The position numbers were made by a program, and so were the translations under genes. Below are positions 8,826 through 16,366 of a stretch of 64,000 nt of DNA, piece after piece (the first letter of the stretch is position 1; each line of letters opens with the position of its first letter). Source of the stretch: Streptomyces sp. ALI-76-A (GTDB lineage: Bacteria > Actinomycetota > Actinomycetes > Streptomycetales > Streptomycetaceae); the NCBI RefSeq assembly GCF_030287445.1, contig NZ_JASVWB010000002.1, positions 4,030,001 to 4,094,000 on the forward strand. The letters run 5' to 3'. The notes below the pieces were generated by a model. The model saw only the letters and a list, made by a program, of their open reading frames with translations. It was not told the origin of the DNA and did not search any database.

Positions 8826-8895
8826 CACAGACGGCCCGCCACCTGTGGGTGCCGAGCGCACACAGACGGCCCGCCACCTGTGGGTGCCGAGCACA
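8826..8895. repeat. 35-bp tandem repeat, two copies
   Basis: Units at 8826-8860 and 8861-8895 differ only at the last bases. They lie between the fruR promoter and the exporter terminator. Confidence 0.9.
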
Positions 8896-8899
8896 CATG

Positions 8900-8930
8900 G
8901 AGGGCCCGGCACCACCGGTGCCGGGCCCTC
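8900..8930 (-). terminator. Terminator of the DHA2 exporter gene
   Basis: A perfect 14-bp stem (8900-8913 with 8917-8930) and 3-base loop lies 32 bp past the exporter stop. Confidence 0.88.
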
Positions 8931-8961
8931 ATGGTCGTGACGCGCCGCACAGCGGCCTCGG

Positions 8962-10482
8962 CTAGGACACGAGCGCGGGCTCCTTCTCCGCCTCCGCTCC
9001 GGCCTCCGGCCCGGCCCCCTCCACATGCTGGGCCGGCCGCTTCGGCAGGGCGAACATCAGCAGGAAGATGGCGCCCATCACGACGGCCACCCAGCCCAGC
9101 GCGTTCTGGAAGGCGTCCACGAAGGCCGGGCCCAGCTCGGGCGGCAGCAGGTCGTCGCCGATCTCGCCGTAGAAGACCACCGACACCAGGCCGAGCCCCA
9201 GCGCGTACCCCATCTGCTGCACGGTGTTGAGGAGTCCCGACGCCGAACCCGAGTGCTCGCGCGGGACCTCCGACAGGATCGCGTCCGTCAGCGGGGCGAC
9301 GATCAGGCCCATTCCCACGCCCATCACGACCAGCGGGAGTGCCATCTGCCAGGAGGCGATGCCCAGGCCGTAACGCTCGGACTCCCAGATGTACAGCGCG
9401 ACGCCCGCCGCCATCGCCAGCGCGCCCGCCTGGAGCACCTTGCGGCCGAAGCGCGGGACCAGCTTCTGCACCGACAGTCCGGCCGCCGTGGAGACGGCGA
9501 TCGAGAACGGCACGCCGGTCAGCCCGGCCCGCAGCGGGCTCCAGCCCAGGCCGATCTGCATGTAGAGCGTCCACACCAGGAAGAAGACGCCGAGCCCGAT
9601 GCCGAAGACGGTCTGCACCGCGATGCCGGCGGCGAAGCTCTTCACCTTGAACAGGGACAGCTCGATCAGCGGAGAGCCGTCGCGCGCCGTCTTGCGCCTC
9701 TCGTACGCCACCAGCGCGCCGAACACGACGAGCGAGCCGGCCATCGAGAGGTGGCCCCACAGCGGCCAGTCCAGCTCACGGCCTCGGGTGAGCGGGTAGA
9801 CCAGCATCAGCATGCCGAGGGTGACGAGGGCGACGCCGACGAGGTCCAGCTTCAGCGCCTTCGGCGCCTTGGACTCGGTGATGAAACGGCGGCCGAGGAT
9901 CAGGCCCGCGATGCCGACCGGCAGGTTGATCAGGAAGATGGGCCGCCATTCGAGGCCGAACAGGTTCCACTCGGTCAGCAGCGCGCCGAGCAGCGGACCC
10001 GAGACGGCCCCCAGCCCCACGATCGCCCCGAAGAGACCGAACACCTTGCCCCGCTCGTGCGCCGGGAAGGTGGCGTGCACGATCGACAGGACCTGCGGCA
10101 CCATCAGCGCCGCCATGCCGCCCTGGAGGATCCGGGAGGCGACCAGCATCTCCGGGTTCACGGCGAAGCCGCACAGCGCGGAGGCGAGGGTGAAGCCGCC
10201 GATGCCGACCAGGAACACCCGCTTGCGGCCGTGGATGTCGCCGAGCCGCCCGCCGGTGATCAGGCCGGCGGCGAACGCGAGCGCGTATCCCGCCGTTATC
10301 CACTGGATCTGGCTGTCGGAGGCGCCGGCCTCCCCCTGGATCGACGGGATGGCGATGTTGACGATCGTGACGTCGACAAGGTCCATGAAGGCCGCGGTCA
10401 TCACGATGGCGAGGGCGAGCCAGCGGCGGCGGTCACCCGCGGCGGGCTGGGCACCCGGTGACGTGGTCTCGGTGGAGGTCAT
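8962..10482 (-). CDS. MFS drug exporter, DHA2 (14-span) family
   Basis: The 506-residue inner-membrane protein resembles EmrB/QacA proton-coupled exporters. The first helix holds MTAAFMDLVDVTIVNIAIP, and motif A is seen as GRLGDIHGRKRVF near residue 80; about 14 hydrophobic segments follow. It starts at ATG 10482. It is divergent from a WYL regulator 63 bp away, which is the likely control gene. The substrate cannot be told from sequence. Confidence 0.9.
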   Translation of the reverse strand: MTSTETTSPGAQPAAGDRRRWLALAIVMTAAFMDLVDVTIVNIAIPSIQGEAGASDSQIQWITAGYALAFAAGLITGGRLGDIHGRKRVFLVGIGGFTLASALCGFAVNPEMLVASRILQGGMAALMVPQVLSIVHATFPAHERGKVFGLFGAIVGLGAVSGPLLGALLTEWNLFGLEWRPIFLINLPVGIAGLILGRRFITESKAPKALKLDLVGVALVTLGMLMLVYPLTRGRELDWPLWGHLSMAGSLVVFGALVAYERRKTARDGSPLIELSLFKVKSFAAGIAVQTVFGIGLGVFFLVWTLYMQIGLGWSPLRAGLTGVPFSIAVSTAAGLSVQKLVPRFGRKVLQAGALAMAAGVALYIWESERYGLGIASWQMALPLVVMGVGMGLIVAPLTDAILSEVPREHSGSASGLLNTVQQMGYALGLGLVSVVFYGEIGDDLLPPELGPAFVDAFQNALGWVAVVMGAIFLLMFALPKRPAQHVEGAGPEAGAEAEKEPALVS

Positions 10483-10545
10483 GTCCCATACGCTATGGCC
10501 GCACTAGGTCAGATCGTGTCCTACTTGTGCGGCATCCTCGAACTC

Positions 10546-11541
10546 ATGACGACGGACACTCCGGCACGGCTCCTTCAGCTCCTGTCCCTCCTCCAGACGC
10601 CTCGCGAATGGCCCGGCGGCGAACTCTCCGAGCGGCTCGGGGTCTCCCGCCGTACGGTCCGGCGGGACATCGACCGGCTGCGGGAGCTGGGATATCCGGT
10701 GCAGGCCAGCAAGGGGGCGGACGGCGGTTACCGGCTGGTCGCGGGCAAGGCGATGCCGCCGCTCGTGCTCGACGACGAGGAGGCGGTGGCGATCGCGGTC
10801 GGACTGCGGGCGGGCGCCGGGCACGCGCTGGAGGGCGTCGACGAGGCGTCCGTACGGGCCCTGGCCAAGCTGGAGCAGGTGCTGCCGTCCCGGCTGCGGC
10901 ACCGCGTCGCCACACTCCAGGCCGCGACGACTCCGCTGACCAGCGGGGACGGGGCGAGCATCGCGCCCGAGACGCTGACCGTGATGGCCTCCACGGTCGC
11001 CGGGCGGGAGCGGTTGCGGTTCGCCTACCGGGCGAAGGACGGCGCCGAGTCACGGCGGGTGGTCGAGCCGTACCGGCTGGTGTCGACCGGGCGGCGGTGG
11101 TACCTCGTCGCGTACGACCTCGACCGCGGCGACTGGCGCACGTTCCGCGTCGACCGGGTGGACTCCCCGTTCGCCACCGGCACGCGGTTCGCTCCGCGGG
11201 AGCTGCCGACGGGCAGCGCGGCGGAGTATCTGCGGCGCTCGATGTACCAGCGGCAGGAGTCGTACGCATTCACGGTGACGTTCGACGCGGCGGCCGAGGC
11301 GGTGGCCGCGCGGGTGCCGGGGTGGCTCGGGGTTCCGGAGGCGATCGGCGACGGACGGTGCCGGTTGCGCGGGGCCGTGGGGGACACGATGGAGTGGCTG
11401 GCGGTGCGACTGGCACTGCTCGGATTCGACTTCACCGTCCAGGAGCCGGAGGAACTGGCCCAGTGTGTACGGGAGTTGGGCGGGCGGCTGGTTCGCGCCG
11501 GGGGTGGGGAAGGGGAGCCGGGGGGCGGTGGGGCGGGATAG
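10546..11541 (+). CDS. WYL-domain transcriptional regulator (YafY type)
   Basis: A 331-residue regulator. An N-terminal helix-turn-helix (ARLLQLLSLLQ ... GVSRRTVRRDIDRLRELGYPV) is followed by a WYL ligand-sensing domain (about 140-310; RLRFAYRAKDG, RRWYLVAYDLDRGDWRTFRVDR). I choose ATG 10546 because the helix-turn-helix begins just after it; the frame opens at 10495, but that would overlap the divergent promoter. No clear ribosome site is present, so the mRNA may be leaderless. Divergence from the exporter suggests it controls that gene. Confidence 0.9.
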   Translation: MTTDTPARLLQLLSLLQTPREWPGGELSERLGVSRRTVRRDIDRLRELGYPVQASKGADGGYRLVAGKAMPPLVLDDEEAVAIAVGLRAGAGHALEGVDEASVRALAKLEQVLPSRLRHRVATLQAATTPLTSGDGASIAPETLTVMASTVAGRERLRFAYRAKDGAESRRVVEPYRLVSTGRRWYLVAYDLDRGDWRTFRVDRVDSPFATGTRFAPRELPTGSAAEYLRRSMYQRQESYAFTVTFDAAAEAVAARVPGWLGVPEAIGDGRCRLRGAVGDTMEWLAVRLALLGFDFTVQEPEELAQCVRELGGRLVRAGGGEGEPGGGGAG

Positions 11542-11637
11542 CGGGCCGGGGTGGCGGGGAGTTCCACCGACCCGCCTTGACCCGACCTGGCCCGCCCTGA
11601 CCCGCCTGCCCGCAGGCAGCGGCACCCGGCGCGCCCG

Positions 11638-11703
11638 CCCGCACGTCAGCGGCACGTCACCCCGCATCCGCCCGCACGCCAGCGGCACGTCACCCCGCAT
11701 CCG
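11638..11703. repeat. 33-bp tandem repeat covering the tetR stop codon
   Basis: Units 11638-11670 and 11671-11703 differ at one base. The stop of the minus-strand TetR gene (11690-11692) falls inside the second unit, so the array duplicates the gene's 3' end, like the one at 4080. Confidence 0.88.
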
Positions 11704-12412
11704 CCCGCCCCCAAGGGAACTCCCCCACCGCCGCCAGATTCCGCAGCGCCAGCTCCGCCGGCCCCCCGGGTCCGACGGCCGGGGCGTCGCTCGCCACCCA
11801 GGCCTCGACCGCCGTGCGGACCGCGGCGCTCGCCACCGCCGCCGCGAACCGGAGTTCGGAGGAGACGGCCACCGGAGGACGCTCGGCAACGTTGTCGTCA
11901 CTCAGCGTCAACCGCCGACGTGCCGTCAGCACCTCCGCCAGCGTCCGCTCCCCGGTGTGGCACACCTCCGCCCACACCTTCCGCAGGGCGGGGCTGGTCT
12001 CCGTCAGGCGGATGAGGGTGCGGACCCATTCCCAGGACGCCGTGGAGACGTCGGCGCCCGGGACGAGGGTGCGGCGGACGGCGTGTTCCAGCGCCTGGGG
12101 CACGGGCAGACCGGGCGGGGCGGTGCGGACGGCCTCGGCCCAGAGGTCGGCGCCCGCCGCGTAGAGCGGGGTGACGGCCTCCTCCTTGGTGGCGAAGTAG
12201 CGGTAGAAGGTGCGGGGCGCGACGCCGGCGGCCTGGGCGATGTCCTCCGCACGAGTGGCCCGCAGGCCGTGCTGCACGAAAAGCCGGGCCGCCGCACGGG
12301 CGATCTCCATCCGGGTCTCGGCCTTGCGCCGTTCCATGAGGGAGAGAGGGGACGCCGGAGGGGACGGCTGGGTGGGGCTGCTCACGTCGGGCAGGCTATG
12401 CCCATGTGGCAC
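11690..12412 (-). CDS. TetR-family regulator
   Basis: About 240 residues if GTG 12412 is the start, 231 if GTG 12385 is. The helix-turn-helix is TRAEDIAQAAGVAPRTFYRYFATKEEAV near residues 55-80, followed by an all-helical ligand domain. A TGCC-n5-GGCA inverted sequence over 12400-12412 could be its own operator. It lies between WYL and hrdD with no obvious target; its position matches the S. coelicolor TetR gene next to hrdD (SCO3201, from memory). Confidence 0.85.
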   Translation of the reverse strand: MPHGHSLPDVSSPTQPSPPASPLSLMERRKAETRMEIARAAARLFVQHGLRATRAEDIAQAAGVAPRTFYRYFATKEEAVTPLYAAGADLWAEAVRTAPPGLPVPQALEHAVRRTLVPGADVSTASWEWVRTLIRLTETSPALRKVWAEVCHTGERTLAEVLTARRRLTLSDDNVAERPPVAVSSELRFAAAVASAAVRTAVEAWVASDAPAVGPGGPAELALRNLAAVGEFPWGRADAG

Positions 12413-12513
12413 AATCTGCCATCCGGCGGGCCACCCCGGAGTTCAGGTACGGGGTGTCCCGCCACTCCGGCCTGCCCGGAACGGGAACGGGGAACGGATC
12501 GGGCCCACGCGGG

Positions 12514-12656
12514 CCAAGACGTGTGACACACCGGGCTGAAAGCCAAGGCGTGTGACCACCGGGCGGACAACCAAGACGTGTGACCCACCGGGCTGAAAGC
12601 CAAGGCGTGTGACCACCGGGCGGTAAGCCAAGGCGTGTGACCCACCGGGCGGAAAA
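12514..12656. repeat. Five tandem 28/29-bp repeats
   Basis: Units start at 12514, 12543, 12571, 12600 and 12628, so they alternate 29 and 28 bp and form a 57-bp higher-order unit. Each carries CCAAGrCGTGTGAC followed by a CACCGGGC block. They occupy the middle of the 664-bp gap 12413-13076, which otherwise holds only the hairpin at 12659-12704 and no credible gene. Confidence 0.88.
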
Positions 12657-12658
12657 GA

Positions 12659-12704
12659 GAGCCGGACTCCGGCGCCCGGGGGGAGGGGCGCCGGAGTCCG
12701 GCTC
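12659..12704 (-). terminator. Long perfect hairpin downstream of hrdD
   Basis: An 18-bp perfect stem (12659-12676 with 12687-12704) and 10-base loop lies about 370 bp past the hrdD stop. It could serve either strand. Confidence 0.75.
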
Positions 12705-13076
12705 GGGGAGCGTCCCGGCGCCGGGGGGAGTGCGACGGGACGTGGCTCGGGGGGCTCGGTGGGACCGGGGTGCCGGTGGGAACCCGGTCCGGGGTTCGAA
12801 CGCATGGACCCTGAAGTCTTGTTCCCGGGCCCAGCCGGTTGAAGCGGCGTTACATCGCCATGTTTGCGCTGTCTTTCGCCACCCGGCGTACGCGGCCGGG
12901 GCCGCGGCGACGCCGGTCGCACGCCGCCCGGCGCGCACGGAGCCGCCCGAGCCTCCATGCGCGCACCGACGGCCACCGCCGCACCGGCTCTCACCGGCAC
13001 CGGCGCCGACGGCCGTCGGCGCCCGGACAGGCGCCCGCTCGGACGGAACCCGGCTCGCGCCGGGCGTCGGCTCGGC

Positions 13077-14072
13077 TCACGCCGCCGCGTCGAACCCCGT
13101 GTCCCGCGCCAGCTTCTTCAGTTCCAGCAGGGCGTGCTTCTCGATCTGGCGGATGCGTTCGCGCGTGAGGCCGTGCTCCTTGCCGACCTCGGTGAGCGTG
13201 CGCTCCCGGCCGTCCTCGATGCCGTACCGCATCTTGATGATGGACGCCGTGCGCTGGTCGAGGCGGCCGATGAGGTCGTCGAGCTCCTCGCTGCGCAGCA
13301 GGGTCATGACGGACTGCTCCGGGGAGACCGCCGACGCGTCCTCCAGGAGGTCGCCGAACTGGGTCTCACCCGCGTCGTCCACCGGCATGTTGAGCGAGAC
13401 CGGGTCGCGGGCCCAGTCCAGGACGTCCGTCACGCGGTCCGGGTTGGAGTCGAGCTCGGCGGCGATCTCCGCGGGCTCCGGGTCGCGGCCGTGCTCGCGG
13501 TTGAACTCGCGCTGCACGCGCCGGATCCGGCCCAGCTCCTCCACCAGGTGGACGGGCAGCCGGATGGTGCGCGACTGGTCCGCTATGGAGCGGGTGATGG
13601 CCTGACGGATCCACCAGGTCGCGTACGTCGAGAACTTGAAGCCCTTGCGGTAGTCGAACTTCTCGACCGCGCGCACCAGGCCGGCGTTGCCCTCCTGGAT
13701 GAGGTCCAGGAGCGGGAGGCCGCTGCGGGGGTAGCGGCGGGCCACGGCGACGACCAGCCGGAGGTTGGAGCGGATGAAGACGTCCTTGGCGCGCTCGCTC
13801 TCGTCGACGAGAGCCTCCAGCTCCTCACGGGAGGCGTCCGCCGGGGACTCCTCGAATCCGTCGAGGATCTGTCGCGCGAACACACCCGCCTCGATGATCT
13901 GGGACAGCTCGACCTCCTTGGCGGCGTCGAGCAGCGGCGTACGCGCGATCTCGTCGAGGTACATGCCGACCAGGTCGCGGTCGGCGATCTCGCCGCCATG
14001 GGTGCGAACACTGCTTGCCGCGTCGGTCCCGCCGGTGGCGGACTGACGACGGGCGACGGCACGGGTTGCCAT
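13077..14072 (-). CDS. hrdD: RNA polymerase sigma factor HrdD (group 2, sigma-70 family)
   Basis: The 331-residue protein directs RNA polymerase core to vegetative-type promoters. Region 1.2 (DLVGMYLDEIARTPLL), region 2 with the -10 recognition helix (FSTYATWWIRQAITRSIADQ, about 180-200), region 3 and region 4.2 with the -35 helix (TLTEVGKEHGLTRERIRQIE, about 295-315) are all intact. The long N-terminal region 1.1 of HrdB is absent, which marks it as HrdD-like. GGGAG precedes ATG 14072. A sigma-R promoter lies upstream, as known for hrdD in S. coelicolor. HrdA and HrdC are close relatives, but length and context favour HrdD. Confidence 0.93.
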   Translation of the reverse strand: MATRAVARRQSATGGTDAASSVRTHGGEIADRDLVGMYLDEIARTPLLDAAKEVELSQIIEAGVFARQILDGFEESPADASREELEALVDESERAKDVFIRSNLRLVVAVARRYPRSGLPLLDLIQEGNAGLVRAVEKFDYRKGFKFSTYATWWIRQAITRSIADQSRTIRLPVHLVEELGRIRRVQREFNREHGRDPEPAEIAAELDSNPDRVTDVLDWARDPVSLNMPVDDAGETQFGDLLEDASAVSPEQSVMTLLRSEELDDLIGRLDQRTASIIKMRYGIEDGRERTLTEVGKEHGLTRERIRQIEKHALLELKKLARDTGFDAAA

Positions 14073-14157
14073 GCGTGCTCCCTTGCGATGGTGAGGTCAG
14101 CGGGTGGTCCTGTAGACGCTGGGCACTCTCCTCGGGTGCCCTGCTTCCGAAGGAAAC

Positions 14158-14183
14158 AACGACTGGAATCCGGACAGAATTCC
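14158..14183 (-). promoter_or_regulatory. Sigma-R (thiol stress) promoter of hrdD
   Basis: Reading the minus strand, GGAAT (14179-14183) is followed by exactly 18 bases and then GTT (14158-14160), the sigma-R consensus. Between it and the gene a hairpin GGGCAC-n9-GTGCCC lies at 14121-14141. Placing hrdD in the sigma-R regulon agrees with published S. coelicolor work. Confidence 0.85.
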
Positions 14184-14241
14184 CAACCCACCCCTCTATT
14201 TTTCTGATCATGCAGTACCCTGTCCGGCCACGGGGGGAGGC

Positions 14242-14763
14242 ATGGTGCTGCCAGGACGTACAGAGGTGCAGGTCAGGGCGGGAGCCGAGAGCGATCTCAC
14301 AGCTCTCACCGACATCTACAACCACTACGTGCGTGAGACGCCCATCACGTTCGACACCGTGGCGTTCACTCCGCAGGAGCGTCGCCCCTGGCTGCTCTCC
14401 CACCCTGAAGACGGCCCGTACCGCCTGAAGGTTGCCGTGCGGGCGGACACACAGGAGATTCTGGGCTACGCCACATCCAGCCCTTATCGCGCGAAGCCCG
14501 CGTACTCGACCTCCGTGGAGGTCACCGTCTACCTCGCCCCGGAGGCGGGCGGCCTGGGCATCGGCACACTGCTCTACGAAGCCCTCTTCGAGGCGCTGTC
14601 CGGTGAGGACGTGCACCGTGCCTACGCGGGCATCGCCCAGCCCAACGAGGCGTCCACCCGCCTGCACGCGCGTTTCGGGTTCCGGTACGTCGGCACGTAC
14701 CGGGAAGTGGGCCGGAAGTTCGGCCGCTACTGGGACGTGGCCTGGTACGAGAAGGACCTCTGA
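14242..14763 (+). CDS. GNAT acetyltransferase, phosphinothricin-acetyltransferase type
   Basis: A 173-residue cytoplasmic N-acetyltransferase. The Pat-like opening (VRAGAESDLTALTDIYNHYV) and the acetyl-CoA loop (EAGGLGIGTLLYEALFEAL, about 112-130) are visible. GGGAGG ends one base before ATG 14242, so GTG 14245 is the likelier real start. Members of this subfamily acetylate phosphinothricin, methionine sulfoximine or related amino acids; the substrate here is not known. It is divergent from hrdD. Confidence 0.85.
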   Translation: MVLPGRTEVQVRAGAESDLTALTDIYNHYVRETPITFDTVAFTPQERRPWLLSHPEDGPYRLKVAVRADTQEILGYATSSPYRAKPAYSTSVEVTVYLAPEAGGLGIGTLLYEALFEALSGEDVHRAYAGIAQPNEASTRLHARFGFRYVGTYREVGRKFGRYWDVAWYEKDL

Positions 14764-14836
14764 CGGCTCGGGGAGCCGCCGGCCGGGGCGGCGTGAGACC
14801 GGGGACCGCGGTGGGCGCAGGTCCCGCCCGCCCGTC

Positions 14837-15628
14837 TCAGCCGAACTGCACCGACCGCTTCGCCATCCCGAGCCAGAAGCCGTCGATGACGGACTTCTGG
14901 GCGTCCAGCTCGCCGCCCGCCTCCGCCGCGCCCATGGTCACGAACAGCGGGGCGAAGTGCTCGGTGCGCGGGTGGGCGTAGCGGCCGGCCGGAGCCTTGT
15001 GGAGGAAGTCCAGCAGGGCGTCCCAGTCGCGCGACTCCAGTGCCCGGCGGCCCCAGTCGTCGAACTCCGAGGACCAGGTCGGCACTCCCGGGCCGGTGTG
15101 CCGCAGCGCGGCCAGGTTGTGGGTGAAGAAACCGGAGCCGACGATCAGCACACCCTCGTCGCGCAGGGGCGCGAGCTTGCGGCCGATCTCCATCAGGCGC
15201 ACCGGGTCGAGGGTCGGCATGGAGATCTGCAGGACCGGGATGTCGGCCTCGGGGAACATCTCGACCAGCGGGACGTAGGCGCCGTGGTCGAGACCGCGGT
15301 CCGGGATGTCCTGCACCGGGATGCCGGGTGCCCGCAGCAGCTTCCGCACGGACGCGGCGAGGCCGGGGGCGCCGGGCGCCTCGTACCGCACCTGGTAGTA
15401 GTGCTCGGGGAAGCCCCAGAAGTCGTAGACGAGGGGGACCGTCTCGGTGGCGCCGAGGGCGAGCGGGGCCTCCTCCCAGTGGGCGGAGACCATGAGGATC
15501 GCCTTGGGGCGCGGCAGACCGGCCGACCAGGCGGCGAGTTCGCCGGGCCAGACCGGGTCGTCCGCGAGCGGCGGGGCGCCGTGGCTGAGGTAGAGGGCCG
15601 GCATGCGCTCCTCGGTGGCGGCGGACAT
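14837..15628 (-). CDS. LigB/DODA-type extradiol dioxygenase family protein
   Basis: A 263-residue cytoplasmic protein of the class III extradiol (4,5-DOPA dioxygenase-like) fold. Expected metal ligands are seen in LYLSHGAPPL, MVSAHWEE and GLDHGAYVPL; the C-terminal FFTHNL and HPRTEHFAPLF are also typical. I choose ATG 15628, which has GGAGG upstream and matches family N-termini; the frame opens at 15670, inside the operator. Such bacterial proteins open catechol rings or act on quinone-like compounds. It is divergent from the MarR gene, the usual arrangement for a MarR-controlled enzyme. Confidence 0.88.
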   Translation of the reverse strand: MSAATEERMPALYLSHGAPPLADDPVWPGELAAWSAGLPRPKAILMVSAHWEEAPLALGATETVPLVYDFWGFPEHYYQVRYEAPGAPGLAASVRKLLRAPGIPVQDIPDRGLDHGAYVPLVEMFPEADIPVLQISMPTLDPVRLMEIGRKLAPLRDEGVLIVGSGFFTHNLAALRHTGPGVPTWSSEFDDWGRRALESRDWDALLDFLHKAPAGRYAHPRTEHFAPLFVTMGAAEAGGELDAQKSVIDGFWLGMAKRSVQFG

Positions 15629-15655
15629 GGCGACGACTCCCTCCGGAAAGACATG

Positions 15656-15714
15656 CGCTTGAATCCTCAAGCGATTGCCCTCTGAGTGTAGGCCGCACTT
15701 GTTTAATGTTCAAG
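15656..15714. promoter_or_regulatory. MarR operators between dioxygenase and marR
   Basis: CGCTTGA-n4-TCAAGCG (15656-15673) is a perfect 7-bp inverted repeat, and CTTG-n9-CAAG (15698-15714) is a second related site. TTGA/TCAA half-sites are usual for MarR proteins. The 110-bp gap serves both divergent genes. Confidence 0.7.
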
Positions 15715-15738
15715 GAGACTTCTCGTACAGTGGAATAC

Positions 15739-16254
15739 ATGAACACGGCATCCGCATCCGCGCACGCTGAGGACCCCCGCTGGCTCACCTACGAGGAGCA
15801 GCGCGTCTGGCGTTCCTACCTGCACGCCACGACCCTCCTCGAAGACCACATGGACCGTCAGCTCCAACGCGACGCCGGGATGCCGCACATCTACTACGGC
15901 CTGCTCGTCAAGCTCGCCGAGTCCCCGCAGCGGCGGCTGCGCATGACCGAGCTCGCCATGCACGCGAAGATCACCCGTTCCCGCCTCTCGCACGCCGTCG
16001 CCCGTCTGGAGAAGAACGGCTGGGTGCGCCGCGAGGACTGCCCCTCCGACAAGCGGGGCCAGTTCGCGGTGCTCACCGAGCAGGGCCTGGAGGTGCTCCG
16101 GCAGGCCGCGCCGGGCCACGTGTCCGCCGTCCGCAACGCGGTGTTCGACCGGCTCACGCCGGAACAGCAGAAGTCCCTCGGCGAGATCATGGAGATCGTC
16201 GCCGAGGGACTCCAGCCGAACGAAGCGGGTGCGGACCTGCCCTGGCTGCGCTGA
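15739..16254 (+). CDS. MarR-family regulator
   Basis: About 171 residues from ATG 15739. The winged helix is seen as RLRMTELAMHAKITRSRLSHAVARLEKNGWVRRE with wing DKRGQFAVLTEQG. ATG 15706 is an alternative start with an extra 11 residues, but it would overlap the second operator. A TACAGT sits 7 bases before ATG 15739, so this could be a leaderless transcript. It probably represses itself and the divergent dioxygenase gene. Confidence 0.88.
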   Translation: MNTASASAHAEDPRWLTYEEQRVWRSYLHATTLLEDHMDRQLQRDAGMPHIYYGLLVKLAESPQRRLRMTELAMHAKITRSRLSHAVARLEKNGWVRREDCPSDKRGQFAVLTEQGLEVLRQAAPGHVSAVRNAVFDRLTPEQQKSLGEIMEIVAEGLQPNEAGADLPWLR

Positions 16255-16296
16255 CCGCGGAGCGCGGCCGGGCAGCCGGGGCAGGCCCGGTGGGAC

Positions 16297-16328
16297 GTAC
16301 GTACGGGGCGTCCCCTCCCCGTACGTAC
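16297..16328. terminator. Bidirectional terminator between marR and exporter
   Basis: A perfect 12-bp stem (16297-16308 with 16317-16328) and 8-base loop lies between two convergent genes. Confidence 0.88.
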
Positions 16329-16366
16329 CGATGGCCCGAAGGGATACGACCGGACGGTCGCCGTCG

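Noticed and set aside
12514..12656. CRISPR array
   Set aside because: Repeats are contiguous without unique spacers and no cas genes are present; it is a minisatellite.
12760..12850. Possible tRNA (GGGTTCGAACGC resembles a T loop) in the gap before hrdD
   Set aside because: No acceptor or anticodon stem can be formed around it.
14775..14792. GCCGCC/GGCGGC hairpin after the acetyltransferase gene as terminator
   Set aside because: The stem is only 6 bp and such sequences are frequent in this base composition.
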